From the NCBI GenBank assembly GCA_015680685.1, contig MNCI01011971.1:110846-172845 (forward strand): a DNA stretch of 62,000 nucleotides. The letters run 5' to 3'. A program made the translations under genes and the position numbers. The DNA comes from Gnetum montanum. Taxonomy: Eukaryota > Streptophyta > Gnetopsida > Gnetales > Gnetaceae. Under the pieces are notes generated by a model that made no database searches, had not been told where the DNA came from, and saw only the letters and a program-made list of their open reading frames with translations. The first letter of the stretch is position 1, and each line of letters opens with the position of its first letter. Below are positions 45,971 to 58,019 of the stretch, piece after piece.

Positions 45971-46806
45971 AGGACTATCTTAACACTTTCTTTACAATTC
46001 TTAAGCAAAATCACACTTGGTCTTTTCCCTGAGCATCATGTGTGCCATATCTTAAGCATTTGTGCACATGAGAGTGCTTGCTCCTAAATAAATTAGGTTT
46101 GCATGGCGAAATGTTGTACATATGCAAGCCTATTACACTTGCAATTACATAGAAATGACATCTCTTAGAGTTAGACTAGGCAACTTTTTGTAGTGCACTA
46201 TAGGCAACTAATATCTTTTTTAAATGGTTTAACTAGTAATAATTAAAAACAAGGGTTTAAGGTTATTAGAATTTGTGTTGTACTTCAAAATTTGGAGACA
46301 TATGTTACCAACAAATCACTGGCAATTGTACTATTAGTTTTGTTATAATTTTTAGTACATATTATAGTTTACCTTTTACAAGTCCTAGAGTAAGCGAAAA
46401 AAGCAACTTCTACCCACACTAACCATAAATAACATCTCAATGTATGAATGTACATGTAGGATAAAAAGTAAACATTAAGGGTCTTTTCATTGCATAGAAT
46501 CATGAATACAAGGCTTGTATTTGTTTGAACTATGGATGGTTGTGTTTTTAATTGAATTATGAATGGTTGTACATACAAAAAGGCACAGCAAATAGTAGCC
46601 CCAATTCTTATTCACAAACATAAACATGTCTATATGCTACCAAAAGAAGTAGTGATGACTTATTTTACTTACTAATATCCTAAGTTACTAACCATACATG
46701 GAGTATAGATAATAGTGATCATTAGTCCCTATGAATAGATGAACTTTTTATAGTTTATTTAAGTAGATTTGTTAGTAGGATTATTCCATGCAATAGCTAA
46801 AGCAAT
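45971..46806. other. No recognisable gene
   Basis: AT-rich sequence with no conserved motif. It must contain the broken end of element D and the 3' flank of germin-like pseudogene 2. Confidence 0.45.
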
Positions 46807-47469
46807 CAGCCATCAAGCTTCCTGCAGATGTTGGTTATCTCCTAAAAGTTGAACTTGAAGGACCTCTTCAGCAGCTCATCAGAAATGAATGAAGTCGAGT
46901 TAAATAACACTGGTGGAAAAATAGACACACCCAACTTCTATGAGTTTAGCTTAGATATAGACAATGTTGGATAGCATCCAAGATTGAGTAGAAAGTGAGT
47001 GAGTCTATTCAGGAACACAAATATATGAATAAGATTTAGAGTCTCTTGGAATAGCTTCTTATTTGTGTTTACAAATCCCACTAACAATGAACAATCAAAG
47101 AAGAGGAACACGAATTTCATGGCCCAAGGATGGTTATGTAGGGAAATGATGCCACCAGGGACAAAATTAATGTAGATGAGAGTGAGACCTTGCATGTTGT
47201 CATCCCATATATTCATGGTTATTATCATTGTCACCATGTTATTGAATATGGAGTTGGGCATGCCTGACCATGCTAGAGTAGAAGTTTTGAAGTTTGGCAA
47301 TAGTGGTGAAGTCGAGATTCAGGCAGGGAACCCTATTTATGAATATGCCCACATCCTTTCTAATTGTATTATCCCCCATGTAAAAATCCTACAACGGATC
47401 CTCATCCACTACCCTAATATCTTACAAAAGCCCTACCACCATGAAGAATAGTGCTACAACATTCTTCAT
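46807..47469 (-). pseudogene. Germin-like protein pseudogene 2 (cupin), stop-riddled
   Basis: Minus strand starts ATGAAGAATGTTGTAGCAC (47,469), a signal-peptide start MKNVVALFFMVVGLL, then VDEDPL, GIFINRVPCLN. The 120-codon open frame 47,300-46,938 contains MVTMIITMNIWDDNMQGLTL, then the decayed box 1 SLHNHPWAMKF (His-x-His kept, the Glu now Lys), LLVGFVNTNKKLFQETLN, and box 2 HFLLN (His and Asn kept). The C terminus has FKFNF, EITNI and a stop at 46,807. The 663-bp span is full length and intronless. Changes are mostly C-to-T type, and CpG is nearly absent, unlike pseudogene 1. Both relics belong to one subfamily. Confidence 0.85.
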
Positions 47470-47512
47470 TATTATTGTTGTTGTCTACGACTTTTGTTCT
47501 AGCTATGGAATG

Positions 47513-49402
47513 TGTCACCGGGTGAATCGCAATAGAAATATTTTTTCACCAAGCAATAGTGCTAAGTGCCTAACTTAGCTAGCTACTTGAAATGATGTGC
47601 AACAATGCTCAAGAACAAGGGAAACACGATAATAGGAAAATCCCAACATTTATTCACAAAGGTATAGTACAACAACATGTACCATAGGTGCGCTAATACC
47701 TCAAGTTTATAGACATGGGCATTCCTAGTCTTTCCAGTACACTCTTGTAACTGGTGCTACATCTTGTAGACCACAAAAATCATTCTAGAGGTACGCTAAC
47801 ATCTCTGATAGGCATGGGCATTCCTGGCCTTGCAAGTACACTCTCGTAACTGGCACTAGACCTTGTAGCTTACAAGAATTGTTCTAGAGGTGTACCAATA
47901 TCTCGTCTTTAGGCGCAGGCATTCCTGGCCTTGCCAATACGCTCTCGTAACTAGTGCTACCTCCTATAACTTACAACAGCTCATCAGAGATGCACCAACA
48001 CCTCTAATAGGCATGGGCATTCTTGACCTTACCAGTATACTCTCATAACTAGTGCGCTACCTCCTATAGCTTAAAATAATTCATTAAAGGTAAACCATCA
48101 CATCTGATAGGCACGAGCATTCCCAGCCTTGCTAGTATGCTCTTGTAATTGGCGTACTACCTCCTATAGATCTAGAGGTGCTCCAAAACCTCAGGTTCAT
48201 AGACACAAGAATTTTTAATCTTGCTAGTGTGCTCCCACAATTAGCACTACAACCCTGTAGCTCTAGAAGTGCTCCAACACCTTGCATATTCATAGGCACG
48301 AGCATCCCTGGCCTTACCAGTACACTCCCATAAATGGTACACTACCTTTTGTAGCTTACAATAGTTCATTAGAGGTACACTAGCATATTTGATAGGCATG
48401 GGCATTCCCAGCCTTGCCAGTATGCTCTTGTAATTGGTGTGCTACCTCCTATAACTCTAGAGGTGTTCCAACACCTCAAGTTTATAGACACGGGCATTCC
48501 TAGTCTTGCCAGTGCATTCCAACAATTGGCACTACAACCCTATAGCTCTAGAGATGCTCAGACACCTCACATGTTTATATGCATAGGCATTCCTGACCTT
48601 GCTAGCACACTCTTGTGACTAGCACTACAATAGTTCATTAGAGGTACACTAGCACCTTTGATAGGCATGGGCATCCTCGGCCTTTCCAGTACACTTCGAT
48701 GACTGGCGTGCTACATTCTTGTAGCTTCCCCCTGATCGCTCTCAAGTAAGGGAGGTCCTAGCCTTGCACTAGACATGGCACCGCATCATGTTAATTGCCC
48801 TTGTCGATCTCTGTCCCTAGAGGTGCTCCAACACCTCGGATAGGCACAGGCATTCTTGACCTTGGTAGTACAATACTATGACTAGCACTACATTCTTATA
48901 GCTCCCAAGTAGGGGGTTGGCCTAGCATTGCACCACACCAAGCTCTGGAACTGCACCAGAGGTGGCACAGCTCCCCACCAGCCATGGCTCCACACCAAGA
49001 CTATCAAATCCTGGTTGGCTACATATCTATGACCACCATAGAATCAAGGCCATGTAGTTCTAACATCCATATGCTTCATCCCAAATGGCCATAGAAGATG
49101 TGCATGTGCTACATCTAGACACTTGCAGACGTAGCCTCATCACATGCCTTGCACATGGCTCTGTCCAACAGTAATAGATGTCCATGCGCTGCATCTAGAT
49201 GAGTCCAGCTATAGCCTACTCGCATGCATTGCCCCTAGCTCCATCTTCTTTCGTAACTCCAGTTACCTAGCACACTTGCTACGCATGAACTCCACATGCA
49301 TTTGTATAGAACAGATGACTTTCACACCTTGGGTGTGGACCAAAGCAGCTCACACATGCCTGCATGCAAGCCTTGGCATCAGAAGCTCAAAGGTTCATGA
49401 CA
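47513..49402 (-). repeat. 3' LTR of element H with ~90-100 bp tandem array
   Basis: Contains about 12 imperfect units between ~47,690 and ~48,905. Each unit has AGGTGCNCCAACACCTC-like text, ATAGGCATGGGCATTCC, then TTGCCAGTA, CTC and GTAACTGG, then CTACCTCCTGTAGCT. Units 5-7 and 8-10 form a three-unit higher-order repeat. The outer part (48,905-49,402) is unique, with CATGTAGTTCTAA and CATCTAGA(C/T)G blocks. Confidence 0.8.
47690..48905. repeat. Minisatellite array, left LTR
   Basis: About 12 units with GGGCATTCC anchors near 47,708, 47,816, 47,910, 48,014, 48,113, 48,208, 48,300, 48,398, 48,491, 48,580, 48,668 and 48,848. Spacing is mostly 88-105 bp. Units differ by point changes but keep the same order as in the right LTR. 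Confidence 0.8.
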
Positions 49403-50612
49403 AACACACCCCCACTAGATGAGTAGTCCAATGTCCTTGTTGGAAGTCCCTCTGAGTAGGAGTTAGATCAACTCCTTACTACATTCCCATGTGATGTCCT
49501 TTTCACTACTGTCCTTCACCTGGAACAAGTAGTTGGTGCATCGACTCCTTCGATAAGCCCCCTCAATCCGATGGCTAAGAACCTTCTCAACCGTTCTTTG
49601 GAATTATGTTCAACTTAGCAAATTCATTGCCTGGTTCTCCTAACCAGGTCAATGAACCCAATCAAAGTCAAACTCTACGAGGTACTTCAGCACCTTACTT
49701 GCTTCTTTGGAGAGAACTAGTTCTCCATAAGGACCTCCAAAGGTTGAAGGTAGCAAGCCTCCAACAGCTCCCACAACTACCTCCACAGTTCATCCCACTC
49801 CATGGGGAATGTACAATATGGAACACTCACCGGTGCTCTCACCCTTGGTTCCATGTACTTATGCAACTCAGCAAGCTCCATTAGGGACATAGGATAGGGA
49901 ACACTCGTGGGCCCCTGGTTCCACCTCTATCCAATGGTCTACCTTCCCCCTAGAAAGTAAGACCTTGGAATGCTCTAGTGGCATCACATCTGTAGATCCC
50001 GTTAGCAGATTCCCCACATAATTGGAAAATTCAACTATCTGGTTCTCCTTGATCTCTACCAAGGCAGCCAGCTTAGTAACTTCATCCCTTTTTGCACCAT
50101 GAGATGAAGTGAGGTTGCCTTTTATCAATGATCAGCATTTCCCCCAAGTGTGATGCCACTAAAGCTTTGGCCCTTTACTCTGGCTCTGGTGATGGTCAAG
50201 CCAAGTTTCTCCACTAGTTGTTGGAACCCAAATTTATTTCAAAATTTCCCCTCTTAACGGACCAAGCCACCCTTAGTGGCTATGGCCATTGGCAGATGTT
50301 TAACATTTTTCCTCCTCAGCTCTAACTACGGCCACAACACCAACCGTGACATTGAGAGGAAGGAACTAATCCTTTAGCTCCTTTCTCAGCATGTCCCATG
50401 TGAAGATCTTGCAATGATCTTATTGAGTAATGCGATGTCATCCTCAAGAGATGACAAATGTACCTTTATTCCCTCGATCTCACACCCATGATATTTGAGT
50501 TTTCCTTGAACCAAAATAGGGCTCTATTGCAGCTTATTGATTTTTCTATGGTGTAGCCCCTCCTGGTTTGCAAAGGATTACCACATGATTAGGAAGGTCC
50601 TCCATCAGAAAG
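49403..50612 (-). other. Internal region of element H with gag-like debris
   Basis: The minus strand has an 86-codon open frame (50,128-49,868) with KRDEVTKLAALVEIKENQIV, then EFSNYVGNLLTGSTDVMPLE and HECSLSYVPNGAC. It has no recognisable catalytic motif. Frames further on contain short Trp/Arg/Lys pieces like gag-N regions. Function is unknown; it may be a gag relic. The G-rich AGTGGGGGTGTGTT (minus, 49,417-49,404) next to the LTR is a probable PPT. Confidence 0.4.
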
Positions 50613-50630
50613 ACCTTGCTCTGATACCAA
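50613..50630 (-). promoter_or_regulatory. Primer-binding site of element H (tRNA-iMet type)
   Basis: Minus strand TTGGTATCAGAGCAAGG, containing the perfect TGGTATCAGAGC, directly after the LTR end TGACA. Confidence 0.8.
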
Positions 50631-50631
50631 C

Positions 50632-52522
50632 TGTCACCAGGTAAATCACAACAGAAATTTTTTTCACCAAGTGATAGTGCTAAGTGCCCGACTTAGCTAG
50701 CTACTTGCAATGATGCACAACAATGCTCAAGAATAAGGGAAACACACTTATAGGAAAATCCAAACCTTTATTCACAAAGGTATAGTACAACAGCATGTAC
50801 CAGAGGTGCATCAACACCTCAAGTTTATAGACACGGGCATTCCAAGTCTTGCTAGTACACTCCTGTAACTAGTGCTACATCTTGTAGCTCACAACAATCA
50901 TTCTAGAGGTGCGTCAACACCTTTGATAGGCATGGGCATTACCAGCCTTGCCCGTATGCTCTCGTAACTGGTAGTACATCCTGTAGCTTACAACAATTGT
51001 TCCAGAGGTCCACCAACATCTCATCTTTAGGCATGGGCATTCCCGACCTTGCCAGTATACTCTCGTAACTGGCACTACCTCCTGTAGATTACAATAGTTC
51101 ATCAAAGATGCACCAACACTTTTGATAGGCACGGAAATTCCCGACCTTACCAGTATGCTCTTGTAACTAGTGCACTACCTCTTGTAGCTTACAATAGTTC
51201 ATCAGAGGTACACCAGCACCTCTGATAGGCATAGGCATTCCCAACCTTGCCAGTATGATCCTGTAACTGACATGCTACCTCCTATAGCTCTAGAGGTGCT
51301 CCAACACCTCAAGTTTATAGACATGGGCATTCTTGATCCTGCCAGTGCACTCCCACAACTGGCACTACAACCCTATAGCTCTAGAAGTGCTCCAACACCT
51401 CACATGTTGACAAGCATGGACATTCTCAACCTTACCAATACACTCTCGTAACTGGTACGCTACCTCCTATAGGTTACAATAGTTCATCAGAGGTACACTA
51501 GTATCTTTGATAGGTGTGGGCATTCCCAGCCTTGCTAGTACACTATTGTAACTGGCATGCTACCTCCTGTAGCTCTAGAGGTGCTTTGACACCTTAGGTT
51601 TATAGACATAGGCATTCCCAATCTTGCCAATGCACTCCCACAACTAGTGCTACAACCATATAGCTCTAGAGATGCTCCAAAACCTTGCATGTTTATAGGA
51701 ACAGGCATTCCTGGCCTAGCTAGAACACTCCTATGACTACCACTAAAATGGTTCATCAGAGGTACACCAACACCTCTGATAGGCATGGGCATCCCCGACC
51801 TTGCCAGTATGCTCTGGTGACTAGCATGCTACATCCTTGTAGCTTCCCCTTGATCGCTCTCCAGTAGGGGAGGGCTTGGCCTTTTACCAAACCTAGCACC
51901 ACATCATGTCGATCACCCTTGTCGATCTCTGCCCCTAGAGGTGCTCCAACACCTTGGATAGGCACAGACATTGCTAACCTTGCTAGTCCACTCCTGTGAC
52001 TAGTGCTACATCCTGGTAGCTCCCAAGTAGGGGGTTGGCCTAGCAATGCACCACACCAAGCTTTGGCATTGCACTAGAGGTGGCATGGGTCCCCGTTGGT
52101 AGTGGCTTCACACCAAGACTATCAAATCCTAGTTGCCTACATATCTATGACCATCATAGAATTAGGGCCATGTAGTTCTAATGTCCATCCACTTCATCCC
52201 AAATGGCCATAGCATATGTGCATGCGCTATGTCTAGACGCCTCTAAACGTAGCCTCCTCACATGTGTCGCACATGGCTCTGTCTGGTGGTAACAAATATG
52301 GATGCGCTGCATCTAGATGAGTTTAGCTATAGCCTCTTCGCATGTGTCATCCCTAGCTCCATCTATTTTGGTAACTCTAGTTACCTAGCGCACTTGCTAC
52401 ACATGTGCTCCGCATGCATCTGTAGAGAACAGATGACTTTCCACACCTCAAGTGTGGACCAAATGTAGCTCACGCATGCCTACATGTGAGCCTTGGCTTC
52501 AGAAGCTCAAAGGGTTATGATA
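50632..52522 (-). repeat. 5' LTR of element H with tandem array
   Basis: Matches 47,513-49,402 along its whole length, including about 12 tandem units (50,810-52,030) in the same order and the unique outer part (52,030-52,522). Confidence 0.8.
50810..52030. repeat. Minisatellite array, right LTR
   Basis: Units with GGGCATTCC-like anchors near 50,836, 50,935, 51,036, 51,130, 51,231, 51,328, 51,420, 51,519, 51,612, 51,704, 51,788 and 51,964. The Met/Pro-rich minus frames here (51,535-51,792 and 50,914-51,132) come from the repeat, not from a gene. Confidence 0.8.
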
Positions 52523-52865
52523 CTAGAAAGGTGTATGATATTATAGTAGAGAAGATCACAGGCTTGTGTTGTTGCACAATTAGTGATGTGAGTCAATTAT
52601 TGTTACTATATGCATAATTTTTGGATGCACCAACATTGGAGAAAAACTCGTTTGAGGAAACTATTACCTAGTGAGCCACTTGTATCAGTAAAAAAACCCA
52701 GGAATAGTCTTAGCTGGAGAGGGTTATGTGATGTATCAAAAACAAAATAAATTATACTAAAAATTTTGAAAAATTTAAATTGAACAACTATCTTAAATTT
52801 CAAAAATCAATGAAAATATAGTAATTAGTAAATTTAAATTTTACCCTAGTTGCTACTGCTACCAC
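52523..52865. other. No recognisable gene
   Basis: AT-rich flank of element H; no motif is recognised. Confidence 0.45.
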
Positions 52866-54216
52866 TGGTTCATGCCATCTCATCATCATAGACACTACTG
52901 TAGTTGATACTACTCATAGCTACTAAGAGAGGAAGACAGAGAGATCTGTCCAATGTTTCATTACCATGCACCTCATTGTCACCTACCACACAACTCGCCA
53001 TTGGTGGCAGAAAACCCAAGGAGGTTGCTTATTGTAGCTTCATCATTGTCAAAGAGAGAAAGAAGAGAGAACCCCGTTGTAGTATCTAGTTTGGAATTGT
53101 AGAGAGAGGAAGGTTTCCTACTAATCTTTTTTCCTCAAATTTCATCCTATTGCCACCAAGAGAGATCGTTTGCAAAAATTGCTAACTACCACCATGTACT
53201 ACATTATCAGGTAATGTCCCTATAGGAGTGAGGTGAGGCTGAGAAATATGATTTTCTATTAACTACATGGTCTACTGTCCTCTATCATTGCTACCATCAT
53301 TGCAATCCACTATTGAATCCACCATCATCTACTAGGGAAGGAAGGAATGAGAGGAATGTTGCTATTGTCTACTCTGTGCTATCATGTGTTGTTGGAGAAA
53401 ATCTCCATTATGAGCTTGCCTACCTATTGACATCATCCACATGCATCATTTTTCATGCATTACTACCTAGGGAAGGAGGGAAGTCTGCCCATTGGGGTGT
53501 ACGTAAAAAGAAAGAAAGCTGCTTCCTGTTGGTTCCTAGCTAGTCCCAAGATCTTGATCCACCTACCAACCTATTGCTTACCCTCCCACTAGTGTTGAGA
53601 GCCCCTTACTTCCACCTGTAATCATCTGCAATGAGCCCTACTGCTATAAGAGACAAAGGGAAGGCTGCAAGTGCTACTCACCATCTGGCACCATGCCACC
53701 ACACTAGAGAGAAAGAAGGTCATTCTCCTTCTATTTCCATAATGTCTACTCCTATGCTTTTATCCCCACTCATTTGGGTGTTTAAATGTCCACATTCCAC
53801 ATTAGTTACATCCACCACCTAGCTCATTACACAACTTTCGTAATGCTTGGAACTGCCACATTGTTAGTTACGTCACCACTACACATAACTACTAGCACCA
53901 CCCAAACATAACTCCAACCATGTTTTCCACAACTATCAGTTACCATCAACATTACTCCTATAACACACATAACTCTTAGCACCACCACCATCCATTACAA
54001 CACCTCTACAACTATTATGTAACCCACATTCTACATCACCTAGGCCATTGCATCCATGTCATTATGATGTGGCAACGTAATGACCACCACAAGCTCATCA
54101 TTATGAATTGAGCCTTAAGATTTTCTTGTAAAAATTAACTTTCTTTGTGCTTAGTGCGAGGGGATTAGACTTGTTGATCATGGTTCCATGCCTAGCATGG
54201 GTGATGTTGGAATCAA
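52866..54216. repeat. Direct repeat R1, left copy (possible LTR)
   Basis: About 1.35 kb, TGGTTCATGCC to GGAATCAACA. Matches 54,610-55,941 in order: AGAGGAAGACAGAGAGATC, CCACACAACTCG, GTTGAGAG(C/T)CCC, CATTTGGGTGTTTAAAT, CATAACTCC and CATGCCTAGCATGGG. It is rich in ACC/CAT-type codons in several frames but has no protein domain. Orientation is unknown. Confidence 0.65.
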
Positions 54217-54609
54217 CACTTAGCCCCAAAACTAGAAATTAGATATAAGTGAAAGGAACAACACAATCATAGAAATCTTAAAAGGAGATGCAAAAGATAG
54301 AGGACAAAGTTAGGACTCACATAAGGATCACCAAAACAAAAATCTAAAAATGATATTAAGAAAATGAGCATTTAGAAATATGAAATAGGATTAAAGATGG
54401 ATGATGAGACTTGGGTGATGAAAATTTTTAGGAAACATACTTTTATGATTGAAAAATAAAAGGTCTAAAGAATTCTTTAAAAATATTTTTTAAGATTGTA
54501 CTGAAAATAGAGATTTTTAATAGAAAAATTCAATAGAAAACAAGATTTCAAATAGGATCAAGAAATGAGACAAGAGAAACTAATATTTCAGAAAATGGAA
54601 AAACAAAAT
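54217..54609. other. Spacer between the R1 direct repeats
   Basis: About 390 bp, A-rich. The right border, CAGAAAATGGAAAAACAAAA, is purine-rich like a PPT for a plus-oriented element. The left border gives AGTTTTGGGGCTAAG on the minus strand. No canonical tRNA primer site was seen. Confidence 0.4.
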
Positions 54610-55941
54610 GGACATAACCATAGCCAACACTACTTGTAACTGCTAGGAGAGGAAGAGAGAGAGAGATCTATCCAATGTTCCATTACCACACACCTCATTG
54701 TTGCTTACCACACAACTCGTTCTTGATGGTAGAAAACCTAAGGAGGTCGCTTGTTATAGCTTCACTATTTTCGAAGAGAGAAAGAAGATAGAATCCTACT
54801 ACAGTCATTGGTTTGAATCTACAGAGAGAGGAAGGCTGCCTACTAATCCCTTGTTCTCTAACATCACCCTGCTACCATCAAGAGAGACTGCCTACCATAG
54901 TTGCTAACTGCCATTACACACCTACACTATCAGCTAACGCCCCTATAATAGTGGGCTAAGGCTGAGAAATCTACTATGTTATTGACTACATGGCTTGTCA
55001 TTGTCTGCCATCATTGCTGCCATTACAATATGTGGTTTAGTCTATCATCATTTGTTGGAAAAGGGAGGAAAGATAAGGATGTTGCTACTATCTACTCTAC
55101 ATTGTCACATGCTATTAGAGTAGACCACCACTACAAGCTCCCTTGCCTATTGACATCACTTGCTTGTGTCGTGCCACACACATTGCTGCCCAGGGAAAGA
55201 GAAAAGGCTACCCACTAGGGCATAAGAACAAAGAAAGAAAACCACTACCTGCTAGTTTCCTAGCTAGCCCTAAGATTCTAATCCACCTACCACCTATTTC
55301 CTAGCCCCCCACTGGTGTTGAGAGTCCCTTTCTTCCTCCCACAATCATCTACAACACATCCTACTACTACAAGAGAGAGAGGGAAGGCTACAGTTGTTGC
55401 TCGTTATCTAGCATCACATTGCCATGCTAGAGAGAAAGGAGGTCATGATCCTTCTGCCCCCACAACATTTGCTCCTTTTCTTTTATAAATACTCATCTAG
55501 GTGTTTAAATTTCCACATATCACCTCATTTAAGTCCACCACCTGAGCCATTATGCATCTTCTGTAAAGCCTAGGACCACCACATCGTTGGTTACACCACC
55601 ACCACACATAACTCCCGACACCACCCAGGAATAACTCCCACCATGTTATCCACCACCATCAATTACCACAAACATAACTCCTATAATGCATGTAACTCCC
55701 AACACCACCACTATTGGTTATGTCACCTCTACGACTATTATGTAACCCATGTTCTACACCACCTAGGCCATTACATCCATGCCATCATGACGTGGCAATG
55801 TAACCATTGTCACAAGCTCGGCATTATGAAGTAGGCCCCAAGACGTGCTTGTACAAATTAACTTTCTTTGTGGTTAGTACCAAAGGATTAGAATTTTTGA
55901 TCATGGCCCCATGCCTAACATGGGCGATGTTGGCATCAACA
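54610..55941. repeat. Direct repeat R1, right copy (possible LTR)
   Basis: About 1.33 kb, TGGACATAACC to GGCATCAACA, colinear with the left copy. Both copies end in ATCAACA. Confidence 0.65.
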
Positions 55942-57215
55942 GTTACATGTGAGATGTGACTTTATCATAATCTTTTGATTTGGTTTTGGGTCGCCAAATG
56001 AAATTGTTCCACCATTGCTGACCTTACCGAATTTGAGTATTTTTTGTTTCCATCTTGATGCCCTTGAACTCTTCTTATAGCACCATGAGAAAGAACTAAA
56101 GCATAGTCCATGTAATAGGAATGCATGGTTAGAATGGTCAAAGGATAGTGGGGGTGTAAAAGTTAAGGTTTCCTTATGCATCAAGTAGTCCATCGATAGT
56201 ATAATTTGAGAAATTTGATAAGATTGATGAATCAGCAAACCTTTTTACAAATTAGATTAGGAAAATCAAAATAAATTTGTGTAAAAATTGGATTAAAATC
56301 ATAAAAATTTACAAAATAGATCACTCATATTCACTCATGTTAGTAATGGAAATTTCCATTTTTTTGCATCTAAGAGCTTAGTTAAAGTGGAAATCAAATA
56401 TAAAAATTTTAATTTTTGAAGGGCATAAGAATTAGGAATATACAAAATATTAAACTTAAAAAATCAATAAAAATATAGCACTATTCATTAGATTAAATGT
56501 TCTATCCAATTTTGAACCAACTTCACTGTTTCTTTGATATTGTTGTCATGTTATCTAATTGCATAGTATATAAAACAATGTTAAGTATGTTGCCCTAAAC
56601 GTTTCCTAAACATTATTTATCCTAATAGCAAGAAGTGATAGAATTGATCGTCAGTAGGATTTTCTTTTGTTGTTGTTATTGTTATGCTAAGAAATATGGA
56701 GAAAGGATTTTTTTAAGTTGCTTTGGATATTTTCACTAGAAGCAAAATAGATGGAATTGGTGTTATGAATTGCTATAATCAAGGTATTTCTATCTTGGTA
56801 AAATGAACTGCAAATTGCATTGATGGAGATTATGTTTATATGCTCATTTTTAAAAAGTAGACTTAGGCAAGGAGAACCTAAAAATAATAATTTTGGTTTT
56901 CTAGTAACTTTCTTCAATTTCTTCATTCCGTTCAAGCCATTTCTATTATTAATTCTTAAATTCTAAAACAAATTTAGAAAACATAGTGTAAGCTTAGTAA
57001 GTATTATAATTACAACAATATTACTATTTCAAAATATATGCTTTTCAAATTCGTCCATGGTGGCTTCCTTTTAATGAAAGAACTTGAATTACTAATTTAT
57101 CTAGGTTTTGTACCACATGAAGAAAATTTGGTATTATTACAATTTCTTATCTACATATACACAATGTGTTACTAGACTTGACAAGTCATTCATTTTTCAT
57201 GATATAAACTCAAAC
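55942..57215. other. No recognisable gene
   Basis: AT-rich stretch with short chance frames (for example 55,936-56,238 minus, with no domain). Confidence 0.45.
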
Positions 57216-57800
57216 TTTGCAAGTTTCTCATATGATGCATAGAAAAATTATCCCAACTTGTATGGTCTTCAATTTTTACTACTTACAAATCCCTAATATA
57301 ATTTTATTCATAAATGCAATTATCCTTTCTCTTTTGGACAATGAAAATGGAAAATATTTGGAGAGTTTCTACTTCTTAAAAATTCAGATTTTTTTTTATG
57401 TTTTATTATCAAGGTCTTCCTATCAACACTTGTTTTCAACATATGGAAATAATATCTCCTCAATGTCCTCTTTGTGGTAAAGAAGCTTATCTTCTCATGT
57501 TTATTTTTTTTGTATCATGTTGCATTACATAATTGGAAATTGACATCTAGAACTTGTAACAACTATAAATTAAATATCAATAATATATTCTTGATGATCA
57601 ACTTGCTTTGTCTACTTCATTTCTTTACATCTGAAAATGTCTTTGGCTACTTCTTCTCTATTCTATTTCTAAGATTCTATGTTCAGTTAAGTTTGAGTAG
57701 TAACAACATAACTATGACCTTTCTTCAAGAGTTAAATATTCGATTCTTAAAGATGTGGCTATTCAATTATAGCTTTAAGCAAAAAATTTCCACTAAAAAC
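57216..57800 (+). pseudogene. LINE zf-RVT (C-terminal zinc-binding) relic
   Basis: Plus frames contain KIQIFFMFYYQGLPINTCF (57,381-57,437), then CPLCGKEAYLLMF (57,463-57,500) and further Cys-poor hydrophobic text. This fits the zf-RVT domain at the end of plant L1-type LINE proteins (PxKxxxFxWxxxxxxLPTxxxxxxR, then CxxCxxxxExxxHLFxxC). The later Cys/His residues are only partly visible, and frames change. The frame 57,474-57,803 follows but shows no motif. Confidence 0.5.
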
Positions 57801-58019
57801 TAAACAATTAATTTCTTTCTTGCAAAATTAATTTCTTTTCATTTAGGAAGCTCAAAGATAGGAAGATTTTAGCTTTTATTATTCTTTGTTTTTTTTTATT
57901 AATGATTTTTTTGTCTTTAAATTGTTTTCTCCTTCATTTTACAAGAAACCATTTAGTAAGAAGTGAAACCCTATGAGGGTGCTTTTAAATGAGGGAAAGG
58001 CCTATGTCTACATAGCATC

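Larger units (their letters stand above)
47513..52522 (-). mobile_element. Element H: short non-autonomous LTR element with minisatellite LTRs
   Basis: Two ~1.89 kb direct repeats (47,513-49,402 and 50,632-52,522) flank ~1.23 kb. A PBS sits beside the right repeat, and a G-rich tract on the minus strand lies beside the left, so the element reads right to left. LTR ends are TGTCA...TGACA. No RT or integrase motif is seen; the centre has only gag-like debris. LTRs make up three quarters of the element. No target duplication is evident (GAATG left, CTAGA right), so it is old or was truncated. Confidence 0.75.

Noticed and set aside
47690-48905. CRISPR-like array of repeats and spacers
   Set aside because: Units are contiguous ~90-100 bp tandem copies without constant short repeats and unique spacers, and they lie within LTRs of a plant retroelement.
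51535-52046. Met/Pro-rich open frames as a repetitive protein
   Set aside because: They are the minisatellite read in one frame; stops occur in other units and no start or domain is conserved.
52904-55218. Several 60-80-codon frames as small genes
   Set aside because: They lie in the R1 direct repeats, differ in frame between the two copies, and show no conserved protein.
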